Positions 17,087 to 26,951 of a DNA stretch of 64,000 nucleotides are shown here, one piece after another. A model generated the notes under the pieces. That model made no database searches. It was not told the DNA's origin and saw nothing but the letters and a program-made list of their open reading frames with translations. The stretch comes from Herminiimonas sp. (GTDB taxonomy: Bacteria > Pseudomonadota > Gammaproteobacteria > Burkholderiales > Burkholderiaceae), in NCBI RefSeq assembly GCF_030655415.1, contig NZ_JAURVN010000011.1, forward strand, positions 72,024 through 136,023, read 5' to 3'. Made by a program: the position numbers and the translations under genes. Within the stretch, counting starts at the first letter, position 1, and the number at the start of each line of letters is the position of its first letter.

Positions 17087-18649
17087 TTAACCGCCAAAAG
17101 TAAAAAACACCAACGTCAACAAACCGCCACCGACCAACCCACCACCAAAGTAAATCGCAATTCCCAGCAGCAGATTCGTACGCTTCTGCTCTTCCAGCAA
17201 GCGCCGCATCAACTCGGTATTGTCATTGCGTGGCTCCGACGCTTGCGTCAACGCTTGATGTGCGAGGCGTGGCAATTGCGGTAGCAATTTGCTGTAGCGC
17301 GGTGCTTCTGCTTTCAGATTCTCGAGGAAGCCGCGCCAGCCGACTTGTTCGTTCATCCAATTTTCCAAATACGGTTTTGCAGTCTTCCATAGATCCAGTT
17401 CTGGATCGAGCTGACGTCCCAAGCCCTCTACATTCAACAAGGTCTTTTGCAGCAGTACTAATTGGGGTTGTACTTCTACATTGAAGCGGCGCGAGGTTTG
17501 AAATAGACGCAGCAAAACCTGGCCGAATGAAATTTCACTCAGTGGTCTGTCGAAGATCGGTTCGCAGCATGCGCGTACTGCCGATTCCAGTTCATCGACA
17601 CGGGTTTCTTTCGGTGCCCAGCCAGATTCGATATGCGCTTCGGCGACGCGTTTGTAATCGCGGCGGAAGAAGGCGAGGAAGTTTTGCGACAAATAATCTT
17701 TGTCGAAATCATTCAGCGTTCCAACGATCCCGAAGTCGAGTGCAATGTAGCGACCGAAAGTATCTGCGGCGATCGATACCTGAATATTCCCAGGATGCAT
17801 ATCGGCATGGAAGAAACCATCGCGGAAAACCTGCGTGAAGAAAATTTCCACACCATCGCGCGAGAGTTTTTTCAGGTCGATGCCGGCGGCGATCAATCGA
17901 TCGGTTTGCGAAATCGGAATACCGATCATGCGCTCCATCACGATGACGGACGTCGAGCAATAGTCCCAATACATTTCCGGCACGACCAACAAATTGGATT
18001 TGGCAAAATTGCGGCGCAACTGGCTGCCGTTCGCAGCTTCGCGCATCAAGTCCAGCTCATCGTGCAGATATTTATCAAACTCGGCGACGACTTCTTTCGG
18101 CTTCAGCCGTTTGCCATCGGCCCATAGTTTTTCTACCATGCTGGCCACGATGTGCATCAGCGCGACGTCATCATCTATGGATTTCTTGATGCCGGGACGC
18201 AGCACTTTGACGGCGACGTCTTTACCGTTTTTCAGGCGTGCGAAATGGACTTGTGCAATTGAAGCGGAAGCGACTGGTTCGATTTCAAACTCTGCAAACA
18301 ATACATCTGGATGCGCACCTAATGATTTGATGATTTGTGCAATCGCCAGCTCGGATGAAAACGGCGGCACGCGATCTTGCAGGCGCGCCAGTTCATCAGC
18401 GATATCCATAGGCATCAAATCGCGACGCGTCGACAAGACTTGGCCGAATTTAACAAAGATAGGACCGAGATCTTCCAGCGCACGTCGCAAACGCACGCCG
18501 CGTGGCTCGGACAGATCACGCCAGAATAAAAGTTGATTCAGTAATTTTGTCGTGCGTGGAATCGACAAGCCGGACATCGCAATGTCATCCAGGCCGTAGC
18601 GGATAGCGACGCGCAGTATTTTAAAAACACGGAGGAATTTCAATATCAT
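17087..18649 (-). CDS. ubiB: UbiB, atypical kinase-like ubiquinone biosynthesis protein
   Basis: ABC1/ADCK/UbiB-family ATPase required for aerobic ubiquinone synthesis at the inner membrane. The family motif KFGQ is present ([18 protein letters not shown]), as is the Ala-rich nucleotide loop [14 protein letters not shown], and a kinase-like catalytic region with HADMHPGNI and [10 protein letters not shown]. The C-terminus holds the membrane anchor [20 protein letters not shown]. At 520 residues it has the usual length. Its start overlaps the ubiJ stop as ATGA, so translation is probably coupled. Confidence 0.95.
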   Translation of the reverse strand: MILKFLRVFKILRVAIRYGLDDIAMSGLSIPRTTKLLNQLLFWRDLSEPRGVRLRRALEDLGPIFVKFGQVLSTRRDLMPMDIADELARLQDRVPPFSSELAIAQIIKSLGAHPDVLFAEFEIEPVASASIAQVHFARLKNGKDVAVKVLRPGIKKSIDDDVALMHIVASMVEKLWADGKRLKPKEVVAEFDKYLHDELDLMREAANGSQLRRNFAKSNLLVVPEMYWDYCSTSVIVMERMIGIPISQTDRLIAAGIDLKKLSRDGVEIFFTQVFRDGFFHADMHPGNIQVSIAADTFGRYIALDFGIVGTLNDFDKDYLSQNFLAFFRRDYKRVAEAHIESGWAPKETRVDELESAVRACCEPIFDRPLSEISFGQVLLRLFQTSRRFNVEVQPQLVLLQKTLLNVEGLGRQLDPELDLWKTAKPYLENWMNEQVGWRGFLENLKAEAPRYSKLLPQLPRLAHQALTQASEPRNDNTELMRRLLEEQKRTNLLLGIAIYFGGGLVGGGLLTLVFFTFGG

Positions 18650-19236
18650 TTATTGCTGCCCTTCAGCTTTTCTATACGCTTGGCCAGGCGCGCAACGTCA
18701 TCGCGCAATCTGGTCACATCGGCGGTAAATTCGGTTACTGCTTGCGGACGAATCAACATCGGCTTTTCTTCCAGAAAATATTCGGCCACGTTTTCGCTAA
18801 CAGATAGCTGCAGCGATTTGGCTGTATCAAATGCAGAACGCGCACCGCCAACGATACGATTCGCCGCAATATCGCCGACAAACTTGCTCAGGTCGTCTTC
18901 TGCTTCCCAACGCAAACCATTACTCAATTGCGAAATCGTATTCGCAAAATCGGCATCGCCTTCTATCTTCACATACGAGAATGCGCGCTCACGATTTTGC
19001 ATGATGACCGGCAGGTCGGATAAGGCGACGCGGATAGTAACTGTCGCCAGCTCACCGGCTGTGGCTGACTCCAGCATCCCGTCGGCAGTGACCTTTAAAC
19101 GCGCCGTCAGAACGCCACCGTCGAGCACCGCGACCTTGCCTGCATGCGGAATCAGTTTGGCGCGTGCCCACCCTTCCTGCGCAAGCAGGTGATTGATGGC
19201 AGCAGGGAAAATGTTTGCGGGAGAAAAAGAAGTCAT
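18646..19236 (-). CDS. ubiJ: UbiJ, SCP2-domain ubiquinone accessory factor
   Basis: Lipid-binding accessory protein with an N-terminal SCP2 domain that gathers the Ubi enzymes and hydrophobic intermediates in a soluble complex. The 196-residue product begins [20 protein letters not shown]; an alternative upstream ATG adds 14 residues without family similarity. The C-terminal part is predicted coiled coil ([20 protein letters not shown]), as in UbiJ. The gene lies between the Tim44-like gene and ubiB, and overlaps ubiB by 4 nt. Confidence 0.88.
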   Translation of the reverse strand: MTSFSPANIFPAAINHLLAQEGWARAKLIPHAGKVAVLDGGVLTARLKVTADGMLESATAGELATVTIRVALSDLPVIMQNRERAFSYVKIEGDADFANTISQLSNGLRWEAEDDLSKFVGDIAANRIVGGARSAFDTAKSLQLSVSENVAEYFLEEKPMLIRPQAVTEFTADVTRLRDDVARLAKRIEKLKGSNK

Positions 19237-19270
19237 AGAAAAAATGGTGATGCGAAAAATGGTGACGCAA

Positions 19271-19309
19271 AAAAACAAAGCCGCCAGTGACTATTCACGG
19301 GCGGCTTCA
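19271..19309 (-). terminator. terminator between the Tim44-like gene and ubiJ
   Basis: AAGCCGCC (19278-19285) pairs with GGCGGCTT, with an inner GTGA/TCAC stem. On the minus strand the hairpin is followed by TGTTTTTTT. It ends the ubiE-Tim44 transcript at least in part, 57 nt past the stop at 19366. Confidence 0.7.
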
Positions 19310-19365
19310 AGTTTAGCAGTTTGCCGTAAGGCGGGCTAACTATCTACATAAGAGCAAATTTCTGA

Positions 19366-20325
19366 TTACAGTTGTTGAATACCAGCCAGTACCCAACCGC
19401 CGTTGCCATTGACTGGCTTCGACAAATTCCACGCTTCGCTGAATGGTTCTGTCGGCGCGCCGGCACCTTCATTGATCAGGCCGGTGAACTTGATGCTGGC
19501 AATGTAATCGTCACCTACGGTTTCAACACCGTAGAACACGCCTTCCAGCGAAATCACGTCGGTATGATTTTCCGATGCGCCGCGTTCCAGCAATTGCGCT
19601 TTCAATTCGCCAAACATTTCTGGTGTGGTGAACTCACGGATGTCGTTGACATCAGCTTTGTCCCACGCCGCTTGCAAGCGGATGAAATACGTTTTTGCGT
19701 TGCGGATAAACGATTGCACGTCGAAATCTGGCGGCAAATCTGCATCATTAACCGCTTCATGCGGTGTACCAAACGCCGAACCGGATGCCAAAGGTGCTGC
19801 TGATTGCAGAGCCGAAGGTTGACCGTAGGATTGGTCGAGACGCGAACCGATTTCAGGTGTGCTGCTTTTTTCCGAGAAGTTATTCGGGAAAGAAGGTTGC
19901 AGACCGGATTGGTTACCAGCTTGATTGCCAGCGCTTCTGTTTTTGATCATGCGATAGATGAACATCGCTGCGAATGCGAACAAGGCGATCATTAACATGG
20001 TGCTGATCATGCTGGCCATTGCGCCACCCAAACCGAAGTGCGACAACAATGCGCCCAAGCCAAGACCCAGCAATGCGCCACCGAGGATGTTACGCATCAT
20101 GCTTGGTTTTGCCGCGGCTGCAGCACCGGTCGCGCGAGCCGCGGCTGGTGCAGCTGCAGGTTTCGCAGTGTTGGTTGGCGAAGATTGTGCTGGTGCTGCG
20201 CGCTGGAAGCTTTGGGATTGTTTACCCATCGAACCGCCGCCGCCCATACGTTTAGCTTGCACTTCGGTCGCGATGAAAGTCATCGAGCTGACCAAAACTG
20301 CCGCTACCAATAATAATTTCTTCAT
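19366..20325 (-). CDS. Tim44-like domain membrane protein
   Basis: A 319-residue protein with a cleaved or anchoring N-terminal hydrophobic segment, a Gln/Ala/Pro-rich low-complexity stretch with GGGGSMGKQSQSF, two closely spaced membrane segments (NILGGALLGLGLGALLSHFG and ASMISTMLMIALFAFAAMFI) and a C-terminal Tim44-like domain (QSFIRNAKTYFIRLQAAWDK, REFTTPEMFGELKAQL). In mitochondria this fold tethers the import motor to the membrane; in bacteria its role is unknown. It starts 8 nt after ubiE, so a role near ubiquinone synthesis is plausible but unproven. Confidence 0.85.
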   Translation of the reverse strand: MKKLLLVAAVLVSSMTFIATEVQAKRMGGGGSMGKQSQSFQRAAPAQSSPTNTAKPAAAPAAARATGAAAAAKPSMMRNILGGALLGLGLGALLSHFGLGGAMASMISTMLMIALFAFAAMFIYRMIKNRSAGNQAGNQSGLQPSFPNNFSEKSSTPEIGSRLDQSYGQPSALQSAAPLASGSAFGTPHEAVNDADLPPDFDVQSFIRNAKTYFIRLQAAWDKADVNDIREFTTPEMFGELKAQLLERGASENHTDVISLEGVFYGVETVGDDYIASIKFTGLINEGAGAPTEPFSEAWNLSKPVNGNGGWVLAGIQQL

Positions 20326-20333
20326 GCCGTCTC

Positions 20334-21068
20334 CTAAAGTTTTATTCCGGTGTGCAATGCAGCTACACCGGCCGTCAAATTGAAATACTCAACTCTTTCG
20401 AGTCCTGCATCCTGCATCATTTTTTTCAGTGTTTCTTGATCGGGGTGCATGCGTATCGATTCGGCCAGATAGCGATAACTATCGGCGTCACCTGCAATGC
20501 GTTGACCCAACCACGGCAACACTGAAAACGAATAAACGTCATATGGTTTTTTCAAAGGTTCCCAGACCTTAGAAAACTCCAGCACCAGCAACTTGCCGCC
20601 GGGTTTCAAAACACGCCGCATTTCTGCCAGCGCTGCATCTTTATGCGTCATGTTGCGCAGGCCAAAAGCCACGCTCACACGATCAAAATAGTTATTGGGA
20701 AATGGCAATTTCTCCGCATCACACAAGGATGTTGGGGTGATCAAGCCATTATTCAACAGCCGGTCGCGCCCGACGCGCAACATCGACTCATTAATATCCG
20801 TCAACCAGACTTCACCAGTTGGACCGGCTTTTTTGGCGAATGCCTTGGCCAAATCACCAGTGCCGCCTGCAATATCCAACACCTTGAAGCCAGGACGTAT
20901 GCCAGCCTGCGCAATCGTGAACGTCTTCCACAAGCGGTGCAGCCCGGCTGACATGACATCGTTCATCACGTCGTACTTTGCTGCCACTGAATGAAACACT
21001 TCAGCGACCTTGTGAACCTTCTCTTCTTCAGCGACGGTTTGATAACCGAAATGTGTTGAATTTGTCAT
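20334..21068 (-). CDS. ubiE: UbiE, C-methyltransferase of ubiquinone/menaquinone synthesis
   Basis: SAM-dependent C-methyltransferase acting on 2-methoxy-6-polyprenyl-1,4-benzoquinol (and demethylmenaquinol where present). SAM-binding motif I is [13 protein letters not shown] near residue 67-79. The family signatures [13 protein letters not shown] and [20 protein letters not shown] are present, followed by [14 protein letters not shown]. The 244 residues fit UbiE. It leads the minus-strand group ubiE, Tim44-like, ubiJ, ubiB. Confidence 0.96.
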   Translation of the reverse strand: MTNSTHFGYQTVAEEEKVHKVAEVFHSVAAKYDVMNDVMSAGLHRLWKTFTIAQAGIRPGFKVLDIAGGTGDLAKAFAKKAGPTGEVWLTDINESMLRVGRDRLLNNGLITPTSLCDAEKLPFPNNYFDRVSVAFGLRNMTHKDAALAEMRRVLKPGGKLLVLEFSKVWEPLKKPYDVYSFSVLPWLGQRIAGDADSYRYLAESIRMHPDQETLKKMMQDAGLERVEYFNLTAGVAALHTGIKL

Positions 21069-21161
21069 GTCTGGCAGCTCAATTAACTAGATTATACATG
21101 CGTTAAGAAAATGTGAAATATGCGTGAAATTTATTTTTTGGCCGGGCAAAAAGTTGTCAAA

Positions 21162-21599
21162 TCAGTGACTGCCGCAACCGCTGCCGCTAACTACGGCCGC
21201 GCTCATCGCCACATCGCGACCAGTTTCGCGCGTGAAGCCAGCGGCTTCCAGGCGGCGCAAATAATCTTCCCACAAAGCATCTTTATCAGTGCCCAAGTGA
21301 TGCAAATATTCCCACGAAAAAATGCCTGTGTCGTGACCATCAGAGAACACAGGTTTGATCGCGTAATTGCCGACTGGTTCGACTGCAGTGATTTCTACAT
21401 TGCGTTGGCCGGTTTGCAGGGTTTCTTGCCCTGGGCCGTGGCCGCGCACTTCTGCAGATGGCGACCAGACGCGCAGCAATTCAAACGGCAATGAAAAACT
21501 TTTACCATCGTCAAATTCGATTTCCAGTACGCGCGATTGCTTGCGTACGGTCAAACCGGTTGGCTGTGGCGTTGGGAGTGTTTGTTTGGAACCAGTCAT
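21162..21599 (-). CDS. DUF971 (GBBH-like) domain protein
   Basis: A 145-residue soluble protein made of a DUF971 / gamma-butyrobetaine-hydroxylase N-terminal-like domain. Matching features are VLEIEFDDGKSFSLPFELLR, VWSPSAEVRGHG, and the strongly conserved GNYAIKPVFSDGHDTGIFSWEYLH segment (given here in part). The C-terminus ends in a Gly/Ser/Cys/His tail. It lies directly upstream of ubiE on the same strand, 93 nt away. Members are sometimes linked to Fe-S cluster handling; no role is proven. Confidence 0.87.
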   Translation of the reverse strand: MTGSKQTLPTPQPTGLTVRKQSRVLEIEFDDGKSFSLPFELLRVWSPSAEVRGHGPGQETLQTGQRNVEITAVEPVGNYAIKPVFSDGHDTGIFSWEYLHHLGTDKDALWEDYLRRLEAAGFTRETGRDVAMSAAVVSGSGCGSH

Positions 21600-21675
21600 G
21601 ATCGTCTCTCGTTCTAATTGTGCAAAGCAAACTAGGTTTGCATCTGCAATGGATATCTGTCACTGAAATTGGTGG

Positions 21676-22107
21676 TCAGCCTACGCAAGATGCGTGGCGT
21701 GTTACGGCCTCGCGCAAAGCCGGCAACAATGCACGCCGTTGCGACAACACATCATCGGCAGTTTCTCTTACCGCTGCTGCCCAGATCGGATTTGGGAAAT
21801 GTGCATCATCGGTAAAACGTGGAATCAGAAGCCAGTGCAGATGCGGCACCATATTGCCGAGGCAAGCCAGATTGATTTTTTCCGGCTGCATAATTTCGCG
21901 CAGCGCAGCTTCAACCTGACACACTGCGCGCATCAAGGTCGAACGATCTTCGATGGCCAGATCGGTCATTTCCTTGACGTGTGCATTCCAGATTACGCGA
22001 CAGAAGCCCGAATAATTTGCATCTGCGATCAACACGACCCGTAACTGCTCATTGCGGAAAAGAATTTCTCCACCGGATTCTTCGCACAACTCGCAAGCTG
22101 CCGTCAT
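21676..22107 (-). CDS. HIT family protein with altered histidine triad
   Basis: A 143-residue protein of the histidine triad superfamily of nucleotide hydrolases and transferases. It begins with a Cys-rich strand (CELCEESGGEILFRNEQLRV), and the motif region is NMVPHLHWLLIPRF at about residues 85-98. The canonical motif is His-x-His-x-His; here the first two His are present, the second being the nucleophile position, but the third is Leu. The codon is CTT, one base from CAT. It starts 2 nt after the large oxidoreductase gene ends, so they are co-transcribed. Activity may be reduced or changed. Confidence 0.85.
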   Translation of the reverse strand: MTAACELCEESGGEILFRNEQLRVVLIADANYSGFCRVIWNAHVKEMTDLAIEDRSTLMRAVCQVEAALREIMQPEKINLACLGNMVPHLHWLLIPRFTDDAHFPNPIWAAAVRETADDVLSQRRALLPALREAVTRHASCVG

Positions 22108-22109
22108 GC

Positions 22110-25100
22110 CTATACCAACACTCGCTCGATGCCGCCATTGTTGGCGCGTGCGACATAGTCAGGCAACCAGTTTGGCCCGAGCAAATGCTTGGCCATCTCG
22201 ACCACAATGTAATCGGCAGTGGTTTCGGAATCATCGTTGTAACGCGACAAACCTTGCAAGCATGATGGGCAGGAAGTCAAAATCTTGACCTCGCCGGTAA
22301 AGCCATCGGCGCGCAATTTATCTGCGCCCTTGACCATCTCTTCTTCCTTGCGGAAGCGCACTTGGGTCGAGATATCAGGACGCGTAACAGCCAGCGTGCC
22401 GGATTCGCCGCAGCATCGATCGTTCTTTTCAATCTTTTGCGCATCGACAGTCGTGATCAGTGCATTCACCGTTTTCAACGGATCCTGCAACTTCATCGGT
22501 GTATGACAAGGGTCGTGATACATGTAGCGCACGCCGCCCACGCCTTCCAGCTTGACGCCTTTTTCCATCAGGTATTCGTGAATATCGATGATGCGGCAAC
22601 CTGGGAAAATCTTCTCGAATTCATAGCCCTGCAACTGATCGTAGCAAGTGCCGCAAGAGACGATAACGGTTTTGATATCCAGATAATTCAGCGTGTTCGC
22701 CATGCGATGGAACAGCACACGATTGTCGGTGATGATCTTTTCAGCCTTGTCGAAATCGCCGGAACCACGTTGCGGATAACCGCAGCACAGATAACCCGGC
22801 GGCAAGACAGTTTGCACGCCGACGTTCCACAACATCGCCTGCGTTGCGAGACCGACTTGCGAGAACAGACGCTCGGAACCGCAGCCCGGGAAGTAGAACA
22901 CCGCTTCGGTATCCATCGTCGTAGCTCTTGGATCGCGAATAATCGGCACGACGGTATCGTCTTCAATATCCAGCAAGGCGCGCGCGGTCTTCTTCGGCAA
23001 ATTACCAGGCATCTTCTTGTTGATGAAGTGGATCACCTGTTCTTTGATCGGTGGCTTGCCGACCGTCGAACGCGGAGCTGCAGTTTGTTTCTTCGCAAAT
23101 TTCTTGAAGAAGTCGTGGCCGAAACGTTGCGCCTTATAACCCCAATCAATCATGACTTTACGCGTCGCATTGATCGTCGCAGGATCGCTCGCATTCAAGA
23201 AGAACATCGAGGCCGCAGTACCCGGATTAAACGACTTCTTGTCCATCTTGCGCAGCAAATTGCGCATGTTCATAGACACATCGCCAAAGTCGATATCAAC
23301 CGGGCAAGGCGTCAAACATTTATGGCAAACCGTGCAGTGATCGGCGACGTCTTCGAACTCTTCCCAATGCTTGATCGAGATGCCGCGTCGCGTTTGCTCT
23401 TCATACAAGAAGGCTTCGACCAGCAAAGAGGTCGCAAGAATTTTGTTACGCGGCGAGTACAACAGATTCGCGCGCGGTACGTGTGTAGCGCACACAGGTT
23501 TGCATTTACCGCAACGCAAGCAATCCTTGACGCTATTGGCAATCGCACCGATATCGCTTTGTTGCATGATCAGCGATTCGTGGCCCATCAGCCCGAAAGA
23601 TGGCGTGTAAGCGTTACGCAAATCTGCGCTCAACTCAGGCGCATCCATCAACTTGCCCTTGTTGAAGTGGCCATTCGGATCGATACGCTTTTTGTACGAG
23701 CGGAAATCGGCCAATTCTTCAGTGGTCAAAAATTCAAGCTTGGTAATGCCGATGCCATGTTCACCAGAAATCACACCATCCAGTGAACGTGCCAGTTTCA
23801 TGATGCGCGCAACCGCCGCGTGCGCATCCTGCAGCATTTGATAGTGATCGGAATTAACCGGAATATTCGTGTGCACATTGCCATCGCCCGCATGCATGTG
23901 CAGCGCGACGAATACGCGGCCGCGCAAGATGCGCTTGTGGATCGCATTAGCTTCTTCGAGGATCAGACGGAATGCAGCACCGCTAAAAATCTGACGCAAA
24001 GGCACGCGCGCTTCCGCTTTCCACGAGATACGCACGGTGCGATCTTGCACTACGTCGAACACAGTCGCATCAGGCTGCACTTGCAAACGCTCGTTGAATA
24101 CGGGCTCAAGTCTTTCCATGCCCAACGCCAGCAATTCATCTTTGGCAGCCAGCAAAGGCCGATCAAGATTTGCCAGCACATAGGTCCAACGCGCTTGCGT
24201 CGCCGCGATCAATTCTTCAGCTTGATTGACGCGATCTTCCAGCAATTCAGCCGCAGGAATATCGTCGCCTTCAGCATCGTCGCTTTTACCTAAAGGTAGA
24301 TTGCCTTTGGCGAAAAATGCATGCAGCTCATCAAGGAATTGCAATTTATTCTTGATCGACAGCTCAACGTTAATACGTTCGATACCGTCGGAATATTCAC
24401 CCATGCGATCAAGCGGGATCACCACGTCTTCATTGATCTTGAACGCGTTGGTATGCTTGGAAATCGCTGCAGTGCGGGCGCGATCCAGCCAGAATTTCTT
24501 GCGTGCTTCCGGACTAACGGCGATAAAACCTTCGCCTACGCGCGTGTTCGCGATACGCACCACTTCGGATGCGGCTTGCGCGACGGCGTTTTCATCATCG
24601 CCGACGATATCGCCGAACAAAGCCATCTTCGGCAAGATGCCGCGCTTGGATTTGGTTGCGTAACCAACTGCGCGCAAATAGCGTTCGTCCAGATGCTCAA
24701 GGCCGGCCAGAATTGCACCGCCTTTTTTGGTTTCAGCATCGAGGAAATCCTTGATCTCAACAATCGATGGAATCGCATCGCGCGAATGGCCGAAAAATTC
24801 CAGACAAACCGTACGCGTATGTTTCGGCATCTTGTGCAAAATCCAGCGCGCCGACGTGATCAAACCATCGCAACCTTCTTTTTGCACGCCAGGCAAACCG
24901 GACAGGAATTTATCGGTAACGTCCTTGCCCAAACCTTCTTTGCGGAAAGTACGGCCGACGATGTCCAGCGTTTCTGTTTTGAAGGGCTGATTGACTTTGC
25001 CCTTCTCGCTAGGATGCGTCCATTCCAGTTTGAACTTGGCCATTGGCGCATCATGAATCTTGCCGAGGTTGTGTTCAAGACGCGTGACTTCCAGCCAATC

Positions 25101-26108
25101 GCCGTTCGGGTCAACCATCTTCCAGCTCGCCAGATTGTCGAGCGCAGTGCCCCACAAAACGGCTTTCTTGCCGCCGGCGTTCATCGCGATATTGCCGCCT
25201 ATGCATGACGCTTCGGCAGAAGTTGGATCGACCGCGAATACGAAGCCGGCTTTTTCAGCTGCATCGGAAACACGTTTGGTCACTACACCAGCGCCGGAAT
25301 AAATTGTCGCGTATTCGCGGTCGACGCCAGGCAGCATCGTCATTTCGACGGCGCCCAAGCCTTCCAGTTTTTCGGTATTGATGACAGCCGACATCGGCGT
25401 CAGCGGAATTGCGCCACCGGTGTAACCAGTACCGCCGCCGCGTGGAATGATGGTCAAGCCAAGTTCGATACAGCCTTTGACGAGGCCGGCCATTTCATCT
25501 TCGCCATCTGGCGTCAACACGACGAATGGATATTCAACACGCCAGTCGGTCGCGTCCGTCACATGTGACACACGGGACAAACCGTCAAACTTGATATTGT
25601 CTTTTGCCGTGTAGCGACCCAAGACTTTGTTGGTACGCTTGCGCAAATCGTAGGTATTACGGAATTCTTCAGCAAAATCAGCGACCGCTTTGCAGGCAGC
25701 TTGCACCAAAGCTTCAACCGCGACAGCACGTCGTTCGGCTTTCACATCGCCGGTATTCGCCAGATCATTCTTGCGGCGTTTGTCGACTTCACCCAAGCGA
25801 TGATTCAGCGCATCGATCAAGGCCTGACGACGCTTGGGATTGTCCAGCATGTCGTCTTGCAGATACGGATTGCGCTGCATGACCCAAATATCGCCCAAGA
25901 CTTCATACAGCATGCGTGCCGAACGGCCGGTCTGACGCTCGCCGCGCAATTCATCCAGCAAAGCCCATGCATCTTCGCCCAATAGGCGAATCACAATCTC
26001 GCGATCGGAAAACGACGTGTAGTTATAGGGAATTTCGCGCAAACGCGTAGGCACAGCGCCGCCGGGAGCATCGGCAAGTAAAGTCTGAATTTGTACTGGA
26101 GCGTTCAT
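22110..26108 (-). CDS. large fused FAD-linked oxidase / Fe-S (CCG) oxidoreductase, DUF3683-type
   Basis: A single 1332-residue chain joining the GlcD-like and GlcF-like halves of a 2-hydroxyacid (D-lactate/glycolate-type) dehydrogenase. Order: an N-terminal DUF3683-like region (about 1-130), an FAD-binding type 4 domain with [13 protein letters not shown] near residue 222, the FAD oxidase C-terminal domain with [15 protein letters not shown], two 4Fe-4S motifs ([11 protein letters not shown] near 858 and [12 protein letters not shown] near 924), then two CCG domains (FPGCGSERL near 1073 and HDPCHTPMK near 1199). It likely oxidises a hydroxyacid and passes electrons to the quinone pool at the membrane. 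The exact substrate is unknown. It heads an operon with the HIT gene. Confidence 0.88.
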   Translation of the reverse strand: MNAPVQIQTLLADAPGGAVPTRLREIPYNYTSFSDREIVIRLLGEDAWALLDELRGERQTGRSARMLYEVLGDIWVMQRNPYLQDDMLDNPKRRQALIDALNHRLGEVDKRRKNDLANTGDVKAERRAVAVEALVQAACKAVADFAEEFRNTYDLRKRTNKVLGRYTAKDNIKFDGLSRVSHVTDATDWRVEYPFVVLTPDGEDEMAGLVKGCIELGLTIIPRGGGTGYTGGAIPLTPMSAVINTEKLEGLGAVEMTMLPGVDREYATIYSGAGVVTKRVSDAAEKAGFVFAVDPTSAEASCIGGNIAMNAGGKKAVLWGTALDNLASWKMVDPNGDWLEVTRLEHNLGKIHDAPMAKFKLEWTHPSEKGKVNQPFKTETLDIVGRTFRKEGLGKDVTDKFLSGLPGVQKEGCDGLITSARWILHKMPKHTRTVCLEFFGHSRDAIPSIVEIKDFLDAETKKGGAILAGLEHLDERYLRAVGYATKSKRGILPKMALFGDIVGDDENAVAQAASEVVRIANTRVGEGFIAVSPEARKKFWLDRARTAAISKHTNAFKINEDVVIPLDRMGEYSDGIERINVELSIKNKLQFLDELHAFFAKGNLPLGKSDDAEGDDIPAAELLEDRVNQAEELIAATQARWTYVLANLDRPLLAAKDELLALGMERLEPVFNERLQVQPDATVFDVVQDRTVRISWKAEARVPLRQIFSGAAFRLILEEANAIHKRILRGRVFVALHMHAGDGNVHTNIPVNSDHYQMLQDAHAAVARIMKLARSLDGVISGEHGIGITKLEFLTTEELADFRSYKKRIDPNGHFNKGKLMDAPELSADLRNAYTPSFGLMGHESLIMQQSDIGAIANSVKDCLRCGKCKPVCATHVPRANLLYSPRNKILATSLLVEAFLYEEQTRRGISIKHWEEFEDVADHCTVCHKCLTPCPVDIDFGDVSMNMRNLLRKMDKKSFNPGTAASMFFLNASDPATINATRKVMIDWGYKAQRFGHDFFKKFAKKQTAAPRSTVGKPPIKEQVIHFINKKMPGNLPKKTARALLDIEDDTVVPIIRDPRATTMDTEAVFYFPGCGSERLFSQVGLATQAMLWNVGVQTVLPPGYLCCGYPQRGSGDFDKAEKIITDNRVLFHRMANTLNYLDIKTVIVSCGTCYDQLQGYEFEKIFPGCRIIDIHEYLMEKGVKLEGVGGVRYMYHDPCHTPMKLQDPLKTVNALITTVDAQKIEKNDRCCGESGTLAVTRPDISTQVRFRKEEEMVKGADKLRADGFTGEVKILTSCPSCLQGLSRYNDDSETTADYIVVEMAKHLLGPNWLPDYVARANNGGIERVLV

Positions 26109-26289
26109 TGATGGGCGTTCATTAGTGGTTCATTCACGCTAAATACGCATTTTAGCTGATTGCAGTGCAACACGTTTGAACTACCGATAGGGAAAACAGC
26201 GGTGAAAATGGCAAAACCGGTGGGATTTTATTTCCTCGGATAGAGAGAAATCAGCTATCGGTAAGACATCGCATCAAATCAACGAGCAA

Positions 26290-26778
26290 TCAAAACAACT
26301 TGATCAGATATTGCCAAAACCCGTCGGGCACATACAACAGCAACCAGGTCATAGTCACATAACGCAGGAACTTGCCAATCGCCATATAAGCGACGCAAGG
26401 CCAGAACGGCAGCTTCAGCCAACCACCCAACAGGCAAATCGGATCACCTATCACCGGCAACCAGGCCAGCAACATGGTTTTTGCACCGAAGCGATGGAGC
26501 CAGCCGAACCAGCGCGTTTGCTGTTCTTTCGCAAAAACTGTTTTTGCGCCAGCGCCCATCCAGTAATTAATCACGCCGCCCAGGGTATTGCCGACGGTTG
26601 CTACCAAGATCACCGGCCAGAACAAAGCCGCATTGGCCTTGATGACGGCAAATACCGCCGGCTCGGAGCCCAGCGGCAGCAAGGTCGCCGAAACCGTACT
26701 GATGATAAATACCGCAAACAGCCCGATCTCGGGCACAGCCAGAAAGGCCAGTAACCACTGCACACTGGCTTCAATCAT
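26290..26778 (-). CDS. YqaA family (DedA-like) membrane protein
   Basis: A 162-residue inner-membrane protein with about four hydrophobic segments. Conserved features are GLFAVFIISTVSATLLPLGSE at the N-terminus, NTLGGVINYWMGAG, and LAWLPVIGDPICLLGGWL near residues 105-122, which match the YqaA branch of the SNARE-associated/DedA superfamily. These proteins are thought to act in membrane lipid or proton homeostasis. The gene is isolated, divergent from ilvA and about 180 nt from the large oxidoreductase. Confidence 0.85.
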   Translation of the reverse strand: MIEASVQWLLAFLAVPEIGLFAVFIISTVSATLLPLGSEPAVFAVIKANAALFWPVILVATVGNTLGGVINYWMGAGAKTVFAKEQQTRWFGWLHRFGAKTMLLAWLPVIGDPICLLGGWLKLPFWPCVAYMAIGKFLRYVTMTWLLLYVPDGFWQYLIKLF

Positions 26779-26951
26779 GTGTTCGCTTCAGTAAATATTT
26801 CAAATCGGATATCCCGGCCCAATAATCGGTTTTTAACAAGAAAGCTGCAGGAATGCGGCATCGCAAAAAGTCGTCCATTATAATGATCGGCTGCACAAGG
26901 TCGTTTCAACTTATTTCCAACTGAATGGCCGTGCCAATCACATTGATCGCT

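Noticed and set aside
22362..23786. 474-codon open frame on the plus strand, opposite the large oxidoreductase
   Set aside because: It is antisense to a strongly supported 1332-residue gene and reads as a low-quality sequence rich in Arg, His and Gln, typical of the antisense of GC-rich coding DNA.
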